Shown here: piece by piece, positions 24,900 to 38,275 of the stretch
Position numbering within the stretch: position 1 is the stretch's first letter
Layout of the letters: each line of letters opens with the position of its first letter
NCBI RefSeq assembly: GCF_027580225.2
Contig: NC_073357.2
Coordinates: 41,130,001-41,194,000, forward strand
DNA length: 64,000 bases
Source: Misgurnus anguillicaudatus
Lineage: Eukaryota; Chordata; Actinopteri; Cypriniformes; Cobitidae
Direction of reading: 5' to 3'
Notes under the pieces: model-generated
What the model saw: the letters and a program-made list of their open reading frames with translations, nothing else
The model's database searches: none
Told to the model about the DNA's origin: nothing
Made by a program: the position numbers and the translations under genes

Positions 24900-26400
24900 A
24901 CGGTAGGGATAGGAAGCGGGTAAGCGGATTAAACTGGTTCAGCCGATTCAATGACCAATTTGCACACTCAAATGACCAAGGAGGAGAACAACTTCTTAAA
25001 TAAAATCATTAGTTTTGTTTTCTTTGCATAATATTCTAATTAAACCACTGATGGCGATGTAATTGCCGATGTCTTTCATTCTTTTCTGGGCTTGAATAGG
25101 GACGGTTGAATAGCAGTTTCAAGGACAGTCACACACCTCCCGGTTTTCATCAAAAATATTTAAAAATGTGTTCCAAAGACGATCGAATGAGGTTTCATTT
25201 GTGGGAGAAGCAACCCTTTAAACTGCAAATTATAGTAATAATAACCATTTCTATTCAAAAGCCAACAACAACTAAATTGAACAGCTTATGCAAAACTCAC
25301 AGTTGTCATGGAGTTTCGCGTGATTTCTAGAAACATGATAAACTCTTCATGCCTACAGGAGACTCTGTCCACTACCTCATTCTTCAAAGCACACATCATT
25401 CTTTCGTGGCTTGACGAAACGGGGTGGCTGACATTATTGAATTATTTCCCAGAATTAATGACATCTCCACTAAACAAATAAATAAATCACAGCCTTAATT
25501 GAATTTCAGATTGATGTAAAGAAAGAATGTTATTGGATAACTTGGAGTTAACTCTGTCATTGCCGTAATAATTGTATCGGGATTCTGTAAATAAGGCATG
25601 TTAATAAAGTTTATGCCAGCAATATGTTTTTGTTTAGTGACAGCTATTGTACTATTATTTCTGAGAGTGTAGAAAGTGTTGTGTTGTATCTGAAGCCAAA
25701 CTTTATTCCAGCAGCTGTTTTATTTGTTTGTTTCAGAGTGCAGAGAAGCAGCTGACACATTTTCAGCTTCTTCTTGTGCGAGAAAACAAAGGTAAAGGCC
25801 AAACAAACTTCTTTTTACTTTTGCATGTCTTGTAACAATAATTAATCCTCCTTATATAAAATTCCCATCTGTGAAGCTTCTTTCTTATATTAAAATAGCT
25901 TTTGGCTTTATTGCAATATTGATAATTTCCACACCTGCTCGGCACACAGCACAGTTTTGGCACATAAGAACAGCTTTCCCATTAATTTTTATTTCTTTTT
26001 TGATGGGCAAATATGTACCATATGTACTAAGTGCTGTTGTATTGATAGTTAGAAGGCTTTTTTGGGACATCTTTGTCATATTACCCAGAGCTCGCAAAAT
26101 CACTAGCCTGATGTGCCAGGGCTATTTTGCCTTGCAGTCAGGCTAGCAAAAAGCATCTCCGCCCTGCCCATTGGGCTATCTTAACTTATAGGGAGGAAAA
26201 ATATATTTAAATGTATTTGCATTCTCATATAGATTTGGTTGAGTAATTATGGTGTGTAATTCAGGCATTGTAATTCAGGTATTTAAATCGTGTTTAAACG
26301 TGTGCTTGCATTTACTTTTCGATTGTGCAAACTGCAAGAAGCAAGCAGTACTGATTTGTCATTGACGATCTGTATCTGTTGCGCAAAATTTCCTCCAACG
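24900..26400. other. Mostly unique non-coding DNA with one short hairpin
   Basis: No transposon boundaries. At 26104-26145 TAGCCTGA and its complement TCAGGCTA bracket a 26-base loop. This recalls the TAGCCT ends of the elements at 45470 and 55171, but there is no target duplication and no body, so it is only a short inverted repeat. Confidence 0.4.
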
Positions 26401-26918
26401 TCGTTCTGTCAGTCATTGCTATCCTCAATAAAAAAAAAACTTAAACGTGTTTTTTTTTTGTAATAGTTGCAAAAATCCTTGATCTTGCAGTACGTTTTCT
26501 TAAAAAATGCGATGGAATATGCGGATATTTATGCAATTTTATGCAATGAAATTGTGGGAACTTGCAAAAATTGCGGGAACTTGCAAAAACTGTTTGCAGC
26601 TTTTGCAGCATTTCAATGATGTCATATAATCACCTCACCTCATAACCATCCCATGGCAACAGGGGACATGGCTGCACTTGTGTGAAGTAAATGCAACATT
26701 TTCAACTTTCTTCTAAGATATATGTGATTTTTGCTACGAAAATGCAGGGATTATGAAATCATGCAAGGCCCGCATATTTTGTGCACGGATATCTGAAATT
26801 AATGCTGCGAAAGTGCGCCGTATTTTAAAAAATGCGGCCTCCACATAAATATGCAGATTTTGGCTGAATATGCACTGAATCATGCTATCGCATAAACGCA
26901 TTTTTCTGGAGGGACTAA
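26400..26918. repeat. Old dispersed repeat, right end recognisable
   Basis: The right edge read inverted starts TAGTCCCTCCAGAAAAATGC and continues with GCATAAACG/CGTTTATGCG-type words. The body repeats AATATGCG and TTGCAAAAA motifs. A matching left terminus was not found. It resembles a fish DNA-transposon tail, probably hAT-like, from memory only. Confidence 0.35.
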
Positions 26919-27169
26919 TTAATGTTTCAGAATCTGAAGTTTATAGACGTTTCAATTCAGTTAGAAGCAAATATTTGTATTGATGATTGTAATTTTGATT
27001 ATTTTATGTGTGTTATTTTTGTATTGATAGATGTTTTGTCTTAATAATTCTACATTACAGTAAAGTAATATCTTTTTTAACCTGGCCCCTTGCATTCATT
27101 TAGGGCTGATGGTATCTTGTTATATGCATTAGTGCTGCCTCACGATTAGTTGCGACTAATCATTTGCAG

Positions 27170-27841
27170 CAGGCTTGTGCACAATTCAGAATTTCAGAAT
27201 TGGCATCCATTCAATTCATGAATTGGAATTTGAATTGAATTGACTCCGCCCTACAGGAAGTTGAATTTGAATTGGAATTGGAATGACAGGAAGTGGAATT
27301 AAATTCATTGCAATTCAAAGAAATTCCACAAACAAAACAGAAAGAATCTCACTTACATTCCGTGTTAGGAAAGTTACTTTGGAAAATTGTTTGGAAACCA
27401 TTTTAAATACTTGGTTAAAGTAAAACATTCTGGGAAATGAAACCATGTTCCATCGTGTTCCACAAAATTACAATTACAAAAAAATCTAACTTAATTATTT
27501 GTTATGTGACTAAAGTTTTGAACATTAATTGCTGGGGGAAAACATTTTCTGTTAATGTAATCTGTACAAGTAGTTCAAACTAATATAATTTATAGATTAT
27601 GTAATGCAATCATATCTGACATATACTGAAAGCTTCATTTTTAACACTTTACTTACTGTATAATATGTATATGAATTTCTTTGAATTTCTATTGAATTGC
27701 AATTCTGCTTCCTTTAATTCAAATTCGAATTGTAATTCTAGATCCTGTTTTTGACATCAATTCAAATTCAATTCAAATTCAAGAATTGAATGGGAATTTA
27801 GGAGTCATTCTCAATTCAATTCTGAATTGTGCACAAGCCGG
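27170..27841. mobile_element. Nested hAT-type element inside the left terminal repeat
   Basis: The ends are CAGGCTTGTGCACAATTCAG and, inverted from the right, CCGGCTTGTGCACAATTCAG. The 8-bp duplication ATTTGCAG is perfect (27162-27169 and 27842-27849). Removing the insertion and one duplicate restores the outer element's terminal repeat, which matches its right arm. The interior is rich in AATTGAATTG/GAATTC words. No coding capacity. Confidence 0.92.
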
Positions 27842-27903
27842 ATTTGCAGAATAAAAGTTTTTGTTTATATAATATACGTGGGTGTACTGTGTATAATAAT
27901 TAT

Positions 27904-28327
<424 letters not shown>

Positions 28328-28365
<38 letters not shown>
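28328..28365. repeat. (CA)n microsatellite
   Basis: About 19 CA units directly after the dispersed repeat; probably part of one CA tract with the array at 27905. Confidence 0.97.
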
Positions 28366-28367
<2 letters not shown>

Positions 28368-28435
28368 TGTCAACAAAAACTTTTATTCTGCAAACGATTA
28401 GTCGCGACTAATAGTGAGGTAGCACTATTATGCAT

Positions 28436-31400
28436 TTTATTGTTGTTACTGTCTAAATAAATTACACTGAAGAGTGCTTGCCGGAAATCCCTGTTACCAT
28501 TATTTATGCTGTGCTTGATGAGAAATGAGAAACTTAATAACGCTTAATCCCTAATGCCATGTTTGTGGAACATTATTTGTTTTTTATTAATGAAAATACC
28601 TTCATTTCATCTTATGAGTTCCTCTTTATGAGGCAACTCATCACTGAGTTTTCACTCTGACCCAAAAGTTTGTTTATGTGCACAAGTAAACATCATATTT
28701 TTGTTTGATGAAATCTTATCCGCTCTCTGCTCTAGAACAACTGCTTAGGCTCTCAGATGTTCAGACTCTCATGAATTGATTTCCTTCAATGCCTTTGTGT
28801 GTGTGTGATTTCTGGATTCGTCTGATGCTTTCGATCACGATCAGTTCCAACCACAAAGGAAAGGAAGGGCAGCTAATAAACAGTGTGCTCAGAAATCCAC
28901 CTCAGGACCCCTGCTGACATCTGATAGCTTGCGCTTATCATATCTTTGCTCTCTGGATGACGGTGCTGATCTCTGCCAACTTTCTGCATACAGCCACGGC
29001 CTTTCATTCTGCCAGCAGCCCCTTATTTGAAATTTGGGATCCGGGCTTTAAATTTTATTAACAGCCGTTATTAAAGCCACCTGTGGGAACAAAGTGAAAA
29101 AGGAAAAAGTGGAGATAAAAAGAAGTGGCGAGAGAAAAGCGGTACATTAATTCATTGTCTAAAGAGCGTGCAATGAGATTAAAAGAGAATGGAGAGATGG
29201 ACCATCCGCTGCCTCATTGTGCCAGAGCTCAGATATAATTGCCAATCAAATTTCAGCCCTTTGTCATTCTCTCTTTCCAAACCCCACCAATGTCAGTCTC
29301 TGAAGCTTGTCAAACGTTTAACTTAAGCCAGCAGTCAGAGCCAGAGTTTTCGATAAAGTGGCTCCCTGATTTGCTTATCCCTTTAGCCATCAATAAAATG
29401 GGCATTCACATAGAGCCCATTGTTAGTACGATGAGGTATATAGAATGAAGAAAATTAGGCTAACCTGTGCTCTGGCTCTTGGCTAAATTGTACCTTACCA
29501 CTGTCTCCTATTGTTCTGCCCAAGCACCATTGCTGCACGTTAAAAACATTAACACTTTTATTCTAATACCGAGCGGCCGGACCGGCGGTGTTATGTTATG
29601 ACTGAGATAAGTGGGAGCCATTTGCGAAAATAAAGCTTGAGTTATGTGACACAGCGTTCAATTAAGGTGAAGGGAGGAGGTGTGGTAGGGATAACGGTGG
29701 AAGGTTTTCATTGATAAACCCATCAAAGCTACAGGGGCTTGAATTCGTGGCAGCTAAGGGGAGAAGTAGTATAGAGAATCTGGACTCTGATAAGGGAATA
29801 TTATTCACAAAATGGGTATAATCTCTCTGTGGAGCTGTCCCTCCGGGTCATGTTCTGAACCCTCCGCAAATTAGTCTTCTGTGGCTGTCGCTAAGATCAC
29901 ATTCCTTTCATTTCAAGTTCTTCAAACTTCAGGTCTGCAAAATTGCAGGTTATCCCTCACGGCTATTAGGTGTCATTCTGCCCCCAGGTGGCGCTGCTGT
30001 TTATTTCATGTCCTGGGTTTTCACCGTTTCGGCATCACTCTCGCTACAGTATGCGGCTTTTCACAGATCCCTGGATAGTCCGACTAGCTTTCAGGAACCG
30101 CAGTGGTGGTTTACAAAGCGACTGTGGGGCCCCTGCAGGGCTACCTGCTGCGCCTGAGCCCTGAGGCGGAACATCGGAGCTCGCTTCAGTCAGGTGGAAA
30201 ATGGAGACCGAGTCATATCGGTCCACGCAATGGAGTGCATATGATCTTTTTTACAGGAGTCCTTAAAAATTAATCACGAAGTGATGTTAACTGGGGAGTT
30301 TTATGGTGCTGCAGACGTTCAGATTTGTGGAGATGTTCTGTTGGCAGTTGATGTTTGGTGGGTGTTGATGTACTTCAAATTGCTCTTCAAAAGAAAGTAT
30401 GTTTTCAGAGAAAAAGTGGCCAATTAAGCTTATGGGTTTGTACTGATGTGTCTGCAATTACTGTCTAGTTGTCTTACAAAATAGCCATGCGGAGAGATGA
30501 ATAAATGATCATTTTTTATAGTGGGGCGAAATCCACAGTGTGTGGCTTTCCGGATGGCCCACCTCTCTATTAATATTTGAACAGGCTCTAAGTGTATTAC
30601 GGACATGTTTATACTGAGAAAACAAGTGTGTGTGGACATGCACACAAAATAGTTTCCATATTTTAAAAATATGGTCTGTGCTCACTTGTGCACCTCTGAG
30701 AGCACATCAGTGAGCCAAATCACTTTCTTGTGTGAGATTTACTTACGCACGTCTCCATTATTCAGGTCCTTTCATAATGTGTCATTCTCAACACGAGAAA
30801 AGCTATTTCCCTATGACTCATGGCTCCATCCCTCAGCCCAAACATCTAGCTGAGACTTTAATCAAAAGGCATTTCGGTAAACAAAACTCCATCTCACTCT
30901 TATGCACATCAGAGGAGAGACAGAAAGTACTCAAATGGAGAGAAAACATGTTGTCAGATCATTTTTATATCCAGTTACTTTCCAAATGTGCGAAACAAAG
31001 CACTGCGTGATGTATTGTTGTTTTTATAGGGTACGTACAGTAGATTCTCTCTGATGAGACGCAATAAATAAGGGATAAGTTGTTTGCTACTTTGAGGACC
31101 AGTCACTTTATTATTTACTATGCGAACCACAAAGGCTTTACGAAGTAATACTAGCAGATATGAGCAGCTCTGGAGGAGGTTGATGGTTCACACTTCAGGG
31201 TATTCTCCTGGAACATCCCAATAATTCCCAGTTGTGGCTGTCTGGCACATTTAAATGACTGCATAACAGGAACATGTTGATCGAGGAATTCAACATTTCA
31301 GAGATGCATCATATACATCTAACTGTGGTTGTGTGACGCTCTTTGTTACGTTTGTATTATTTTTGAAGTACTTTCGGAACAATTCTGTTGCTTTCATAAT

Positions 31401-31845
31401 GGTTTTTATATTACAGGTAGAATGGAGAACTGAAAGCTGCCATACTCGACATAATGCCGTTCTGAGAAATCAATTACTAAGACTGAATAGAATGAACAGT
31501 TAGATATAAGGCTATAGTACACAGCACCATGAAAGTAGCTTATTGGTAGAGTGACAGGAATCCAGAAAATAAATATGGTTGAAAAGTCATTTTAACCCTT
31601 GAATGAAACCATCACAAAGGTTTTATAGAGAGATAAGCACAGTCTAATGTTGCAATAACCTCAACCCAAATCCATTGTGAATCCATTCTAAAACTTTCCA
31701 TTCTGTAAGGCTATTGTGTCATAAATTATATAGCCATTTTTGTCATTGAAGCTATCAAAAGGCAAATTTACTATATTTTTTTATTATTGTTACAGTTTTC
31801 TGTTGTATGTCTTTCTGAAATTAATTTCCCCTCCTTACCACTTGG
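28436..31845. other. TE-poor unique DNA, candidate regulatory content
   Basis: No repeats, RNA genes or coding motifs were seen over 3.4 kb. The part at 28740-29240 has balanced composition. It includes AACCACAAAGG (28849-28859), a RUNX-type core next to an ACAAAG SOX/TCF-type core, and several ATTAAA/TTATTAA words. GC-rich text lies near 30110-30190. A regulatory role is inferred only. Confidence 0.45.
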
Positions 31846-31849
31846 GGGA

Positions 31850-31995
31850 GGTATTAAGTTCTAAAGTTACATACCATTAGAGACCAACAAAGACCAATAC
31901 ACTGTAGTGTGTTTTGGGCCATATTCCATTAGAACCAATACAATTCCCAGTAATACCAATAAAACCATTAGAATTTCTGTGATGGTGTCTATTGT
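31850..31995. repeat. Dispersed repeat with CCATTAGA/CCAATA motifs
   Basis: ACCATTAGAGACCAACAAAG, ACCAATACA, CCATTAGAACCAATACAATT and AAAACCATTAGAATTTCTGT words are spread through this block. I recall this text as a widespread cyprinid repeat. It adjoins the TTAA element copy B and may be part of it; its limits are not sharp. Confidence 0.45.
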
Positions 31996-32109
31996 TTTTT
32001 AGCAGGGTTTTTCCAACCTAAATCTCTTTTCTTGGACTACAACAAACACACGCATTGTAGGCAACAGTTCACTTCCTGGGATTGGTGATGTAGACAAGAC
32101 CGGCATTAT

Positions 32110-33001
32110 TAGTGCTGTGACGGATCGCAGTTGATCCACGGTTCGGCTCGCATGCGATTCGTGGATTAATATGCAAATTTAAGCAGGGAAAGTTTATCAT
32201 TTGCACAGGTTTCTAAAACTTGCAAATGTTAACATTCAAGTGATTTAAAACAATTTAACCGCAAAAAGGGTCTAAAGTGAGCAGATTTCTGTACACACAT
32301 GCGGTTAAATGTGTCCTGTCCAGCTCCAGTCAGATAATCCTTTCAAAGATCAGAACTCCTCATGTGTAAATATAGAGAGTTGCGCTACTGTGTCTCATAC
32401 TGTAGTCCATTAACATACATTCGCTGAATAGAGCAATGGAATTCGCCCTCCGCCTGTGTGTGTGCACGCGTTTAAGTGCCCTCAGTAGTGCATACAGTTT
32501 ACATGTACTTCAAAAAGTAAGCCAACATAAAATCTTTCTGTTCTTGACAGGGCACATACATATAAAATTATCTCACAGTATTCTTATTCTAATAAAAACA
32601 TTTGTTTATGTCTTTAGTGAATTATAGAGTCCGAAAACAGTCTGTGCTTATTTGGTCTTAAAGAGACAGTAACCTCAATTAACCTACTTAAGTCTGTGTC
32701 ATCAATGTTAATCAAACAACCCAATACAAAGAGAAAATCACTTCTGTGGCTCTAATAATAATACTACTACTAATAATAATAATTAATTTGTACAATAAAG
32801 AGAGTGTTATTATTCATTTAATTCGATTTCTGTACCTAATGCTAATTTTAGACCTGGCTTAATGTGCAACTTTGTTCTTTTTTATAAATGGTTGTAATTT
32901 CTTTATTTGCTTTTTTTGCTGTTCTGAAAAATGATCCGATCCGTGCCTCAAAATCCGTAAGGTGATCCAAACCGTAAGTTTTGTGATCCGTCACAGCCCT
33001 A
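32110..33001. mobile_element. hAT-type element nested in TTAA copy B
   Basis: The left end is TAGTGCTGTGACGGATC and the right end inverted is TAGGGCTGTGACGGATC, 16 of 17 identical. Flanking 8-mers are GGCATTAT (32102-32109) and GACATTAT (33002-33009), 7 of 8 identical. Copy A, which lacks the insertion, shows the single uninterrupted target at about 15190, confirming the boundary. GATCCG words recur near the right end. No transposase frame. Confidence 0.88.
32757..32785. repeat. (TAA/ACT)n simple repeat
   Basis: Short TAATAA and CTACTA runs inside the hAT element, directly visible. Confidence 0.7.
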
Positions 33002-33298
33002 GACATTATCATAATTCCTCCCGCTTTGGACTCACAGCCTGTAAGTTAACTCTTGATAGGAACCAAATCTTTCAAATATGGTAAGGAGCGTCACATTTCC
33101 AGCTGACGTCAGAGGTATTCAGGCTAATCACAAAGTACAGAGAGTGAGAAGAGAGTGAAACCTGGAGCTACAAAAATGTACGGTATGTGAAAAATAATGT
33201 GTTTTTAACCATAAACCACACAAACACATTGTATTATACCAAATACACAAAATAACGTTGTTTTTGCAATGAAATAGATGCTCTTTAATTATATTTAG

Positions 33299-34478
33299 AG
33301 ATAATGAAGACTGCATACTTTGAAGTAACTTGGGAACTGTATGCAAGCATTAACCAGTGTTTCAAGGTGAGTGCAGCATCTGTTATACTCATGTTGATAG
33401 AAGTGACAGTCAAATTGCTATAATCATTGCTTCACATTGACAACTTCTATCTTCCCCATCAAAGCAGGGCCATTTCTTTAGCTTTTTTTGGTACAGCAGG
33501 TGGTTGATGGGGTTGAGTTGTGTCAAAGGTGTACCATGTGCCTTTGTTGGACCTACAAGAAATCCTTACTCGTATGCTTGATTTTCTGCTAAACCTAAAG
33601 CAGCGTACACTAAACCTTCAAAGAGAGAAACCGCGAAAATGTGGGAAGTTCTGTCAGGATGGCACGATGATCACAGCGCAGAAAGGGAGATAACTGTCAA
33701 TGTCATATTTAGTATGAAACGCATGCCTTCACTTTTAACAGTCTGCTGATCTTAGCCTTGACGCGTGTAGACTCTCATCCTCTCTCTCCTCAGATAAACG
33801 CTTCCTCCTTTGCCTCCTTCGCCGCTTTTCGAACCGGCACAAGCGAAATGAAAGCGGGCTAATGAGGTCATTTGAGCAGAGATCATACAACACGCTCACT
33901 GTTGGATTAGTTATAAGATAACAAGCCAAAAGTTTGCCAATAGCCAAAGATAAAGACACAACAACAGCATTCCTCCGGTACCAGAGGAGGAAAAAAGAAA
34001 AAATTGCTAAAGGTTAAAGTTGAATCTCATGCGGGAAAAATAATGAGTATTAAAAGACCTAAAAGCAGGAAGACTCCTGCATGCTTGACATGGATAATGC
34101 AGAACCGCTGGTGTCACCAAACAGAGAAAGGATAGCCCCATACAGAGTCTTCAATGCACTCACTCCCTCTCAGCACTTCATTACCCAGCAGGCAATTGGA
34201 ACAGAAAAGGACGGTATGAAATAGTTCACCTACACATGCTCATGCTGTTTGCCCTTATTTACATTCAAGTCTGTCTGCCAAAGATCAAACACACTATAGG
34301 CATTAAGCCTGAGAGGGCACATTAACCACATATCATAAAAATACTTGTCAAATATAAAATAGCCTTATTTCAATCAACTTTTTCTAAATTAGACAACAGT
34401 GTGTACTTTCTTTAGTAAAAGCCAAATTTTTGTCTTCAAAAACGTTTTGTTATCAAAAGATAAAATCTGCAAATACAG
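33299..34478. other. Unique non-coding DNA
   Basis: No repeat termini. The GC-balanced block 33590-33960 has TTAACAG, CTAATGAGG and TTGGATTAG words and could be regulatory. No coding motif was seen. Confidence 0.4.
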
Positions 34479-34679
34479 TATATGCGACCCGTGCTGGCAA
34501 ATTGAGTCGGAATGAGCAAATATATATCTTGACCATCTCTATTTAAAAAAAATAAAAAAGTTGATAGAGTCAGCAAAAAAAGTCAATTTTGGAGAAAAAT
34601 CGAGTTACAAATTTTTGAAGGTTCAAAAACAAAATAACTGCATTTGCCATACTGGAAGTTTAAATAGAACTTGGTTTTG

Positions 34680-35296
34680 CGGACATATGAAATGAAGAAG
34701 AGTATTTTTGGCAGCAGGGACACATGATGGTTTTGGTGCACACCTGGCTTCATGGATTATATCAAATAGAAACAGATAAAAAAGTAAAAACCTGACTTGC
34801 TCTGCTAGAACTCTTATAATGGGTCATGGTAAAATGTTTCATCAAGACATTGGTTCAAAACAAACATCAAAGTAAATAAAAAATGGGTCTCTGACACAAA
34901 ATCAAGGTCCTGCCATACAGAAAATGACTGAAGAGTAGAAAGCAGCAACATACAGTATGAAGGGTCTGGAGAAATTCTGTATGAAGGAATAATCTAAGAT
35001 CACCTGCCATGAATTCTTCAACTTCATCAAACATTATAAGAGAAGACTCTAAGCTGGTATCCTTGCAAATGGAGATAGCAAAGAGGATTAAATAAAGGGG
35101 TGCCCATATTTATGCCCAGTGAGTATTAGAAAAAAATATTTATTTCGTAATGAAATTTCCCCTTCACATTCAATTGTTTTGCTTCAATAAAACATTATAT
35201 TTTTTGTGATTTTGTAAAGCTAAAAAGAAGAAAATTTTTTTTGTAGCTTTCTTTGCTCATATTTACCAAGGGTGCTCAAACTTTCTAGCCCCACTG
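34680..35296 (+). pseudogene. Tc1-like transposase relic with 3' end
   Basis: Tc1-type transposases cut and paste DNA at TA sites with a DD34E catalytic triad. Around 34845 the sequence decodes to a QD-I-x-x-K-x-TSK pattern, the decayed form of the family's motif at the second catalytic Asp. It is followed by KVLP-like text and then jumps past the NPIE segment, so the catalytic Glu is missing. Downstream words matching the usual Tc1 3' part follow (a GTATCCTTGCAAATGG block, then GGGGTGCCCATATTTATG). The right terminus read inverted is CAGTGGGGCTAGAAAGTTTG next to TA (35297-35298). Stops and deletions are frequent. The left terminus is not identified. It is nested inside the TATA-flanked element. 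Confidence 0.65.
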
Positions 35297-35663
35297 TACA
35301 TACCGCAAAATCACTGGTAAAACTAACAGATTTGGCACACATACAATGTCAAAAACAATATCTATAGAAAAAATATTTGTTAAACTTTTTTCTTTCTTTT
35401 TATTATTTGATTGACATTGAGACAGCTGATCTACTGTAATGCAAGGATCTAATATAATATTACACATCAGATATTTTTCCCCAACAGTTAACCAAGCATT
35501 CACTTACTGTCCGTTCACAACGCCACCGGTGAAAGCGTTAAAGTGGCCGAAAGTAATTTATTTTCAATGAGAGCCAGTGGTGAGCAGCGGCGCGTCATGT
35601 ACGGTGTGAGCATCGAGGAGAGTTGAAATCAGCTCAACTTTATGGTAATGAGCTATGACGTGG

Positions 35664-35722
35664 TTCGGCGGCAACCAATCAGAAGGCTGCAAAGTTCGGC
35701 GGCAACCAATCGGAAGGCGGAA
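35664..35722 (+). repeat. Short direct duplication with CCAAT boxes
   Basis: GTTCGGCGGCAACCAATC followed by AGAAGGC or GGAAGGC occurs twice in tandem, about 31 bp apart. It could be a promoter-like CCAAT pair of the surrounding element. Confidence 0.6.
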
Positions 35723-36559
35723 ACCTCTGCTTGAGAGGGTTCCAGAGAATGCATTCGAGCGTCAGAGTGTCCACTACACCTTTTCAATAGTGTCGTTGGC
35801 AGGGCAGCCAGAGATTTTATTGACGTCTCGCCGGTGTAAGTGTGAATACACAGTTAAGACATAACATATTATATCTGCATAAATTCTTGTCAAAACGCAT
35901 ATTTTTAAAACGGTAATTTTGTATATATGTGTATATATTGGGGTCGCGCGCTCGCACAACTGTGTGCTTGTTTTGTATCGGTTAGTCAGGGTAAGGAAAA
36001 TCGTTTTCATGTCTTGTCACTCTTAAAACTTTTTTTTACATCAATCAGGTTTCCGAATGTTATGTCTCTTAGAGGACATGCACAACAAAGCTTTTACGCC
36101 TGTAGCCGGCGCATGTTTTAAATTTTTTCCATTGGAAGCTCTCCGTTTTTCAAATAAGCCAGCAGTTAGCGTTTTTTTTTTTCCGCTGAAAGCTGCCGCT
36201 TGAGAGTTGAAAGAGATTCAACTTTTGGTGAAAAGTTTCGCTCATTAATGTCAGTTCTCACACGCTCGTCTAATCACAGTGGAGGAGGGTCGGGACAAGT
36301 ATCACAACAACCAACCGGCTCACAGCTCAAGTATCACAACTACCAAAGTGCTCGGCTGAAGAAAGAAAATGTCAGACGCACATGTGGATGCACGTGTCTT
36401 TGTAGTAGATTAAGCATTTAGGATGGTACACCTCTCAGAAAACGAGGGCTTAATGTACTTATTTTTATGAAAACCTCAATTTCGACCAAAATTGATATTT
36501 ATACTTTCTTTCTCCTCTGTGTGCATTCTGACTCATTTTGCCAGCACGGGTCACATATA

Positions 36560-38190
36560 CACAGCTTTACTATTTATATTCCGAAAATTTTTATTGGAGA
36601 AAAAAGATGCCATATGGAAGATGTCTTGGCCTGATTTAAGATAACATATCCCTTCTGTGAGTCTAATCGCTTTGCCACAAAGGTTAAAGTGTGGAAATTT
36701 GCTTGGGCTTTCTTAACCTATTTTTAACTTGACTGATGAACAAGCTAATTGGTCTTTTGACTGAATAGCAGGTGTTCTTAATTGACAAATGCATAAAGAG
36801 CCCCAGAGCGGATAGACAAAGATTAATGACCAGTGTTATCTTTTATGCGGTTCTCTTACCCTTATTTTACCCTTATCATATGGCACCTCCCCTCTCTTTG
36901 TTTTTTGCTTATGAGCATGTTAATGTATGAATTTGTGTACGTGGTACTTGAACACAGCCCGTGGTCATGAATGTTAACAACAAGAACAAGGAGTAACAAA
37001 GTTTGCCTTCTTGAGTAGTCTGCAGGCTATCTCTTTAAAAAAATGTGTGTTGGGGGGCTGTATAAAAGAAATGTTAATGAACCTAATAGGGCATGTTCTT
37101 CTATAAAAAGGTTGATTTCTGAGGCTAAATGCGCTAGCTCATTAAATGAAAAAATAAAAATTCTAATTGCAGACAATTGTTTTTGTCTAATGTTGCCTAA
37201 CCTGACAAAAGGCACCATGTTTATTAATAAATCACATCCTGTTGCACAAAATTAATGCAAAACATTAAGTAGATAAAAAACATAACCAATGATGCAACTG
37301 AGAGATAGCAAATTTGTCAGTTTGTTGTCTTAGCTTTGTTTCAGATAAAAAATTCTCGAATTTCTCTACTGGCCCAGCGTGTTGTGCTAAATATCAGTAA
37401 ATACAACCCAAAATATGAAACTCTTTAATTTAATGCTAATAAGTTTAGAGCCTTAGGTATTGCTTAAATATTTTGTAAACACATAAATGTGTTCACCATC
37501 TGTGCACGCTTGACAAAATAAACAACACTTCAAACCCCACTAATACATTTACATTATAGATTTTATTCTAAAGCTAATTGAACAAGTAAAAAAATAAGCA
37601 ACTGTGTAAGATTGGTAATGGATGTGCTGCTTTTGAAAGACATTTCCTTCGGCGGTCTGTGAAGGGAGCATTTTTAATGATAGCAATGATTTTTTACGGC
37701 TCATGATAATTTCAGTTCCCGTGGGCCATTATCTTTTGTGTTCTTAATTGCCCTAATAGTGTTATTTTTTTGAGTTTAAGAAAATGTTTTCACTCAAACA
37801 AAGATCAATTTGTGATGTGCATTAGACAGATGTCTAAATAGGCCCCAATGACACTGTAGTAAAGCCCCATACAGGTGTGCATTTGGTGGCATTACTCATT
37901 TAAATGTGTTGAATGCATAACTAAACACCAACTTTGTCTTCGAAACATTACAGCACTCTAAAATGGTTGTGTTTATTTTGTTTTTGATAATTAGACACAT
38001 CTCTGTATTATTATTGGAACAACACATTTTGTGTTACTTTTTTGTGTTACTCAAATATGCATCTATGAAAAGTGTTAGAGGCGGTTTTCCAATCAGGGTT
38101 TATCCTAGCCCCGGACTGAAAGGCATGTTTGAGCTGCCTTCATTTTAAAAACATTTTGCACTGACATATCTTTACATATTTCTTTGGTTT
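36560..38190. other. Mostly unique non-coding DNA
   Basis: A fragment at 37993-38045 resembles the text before Harbinger copy 3 (a TCTCTGT...GGAACAACACATTTTGTG pattern at 16870-16915). No other element was recognised. The block 36640-36960 is AT-rich with homeobox-like cores. Confidence 0.45.
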
Positions 38191-38197
38191 GTCTCAT

Positions 38198-38198
<1 letters not shown>

Positions 38199-38271
<73 letters not shown>
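38199..38271. repeat. (CA)n microsatellite
   Basis: About 36 AC units, directly followed by the CCAGC-rich element. Confidence 0.97.

Positions 38272-38275
<4 letters not shown>

Larger units (their letters stand above)
32015..33294 (-). mobile_element. TTAA-targeting element, copy B, split by hAT insertion
   Basis: The right end read on the minus strand is TTAA (33295-33298) followed by AGAGCATCTATTTCATTGC, matching copy A at 14892. After removing the hAT element at 32110-33001, the two flanks align with copy A, including the GTCTTGTCTAC and GGGAGGAATTATGATAATGT words. The left limit is approximate and no left TTAA terminus was found. Confidence 0.65.
34483..36555. mobile_element. 2-kb inverted-repeat element with TATA duplication
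   Basis: The left end TGCGACCCGTGCTGGCAAA and the inverted right end TGTGACCCGTGCTGGCAAA continue to a 32-bp terminal repeat with three mismatches. TATA flanks both sides (34479-34482 and 36556-36559). Just inside, related CAATTTTGG blocks are inverted as well. A dead Tc1-like copy lies inside (34680-35296). The segment 35500-36420 is GC-richer with CCAATC duplications but no recognisable protein. I cannot assign a superfamily; a 4-bp duplication is not enough. Confidence 0.7.
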
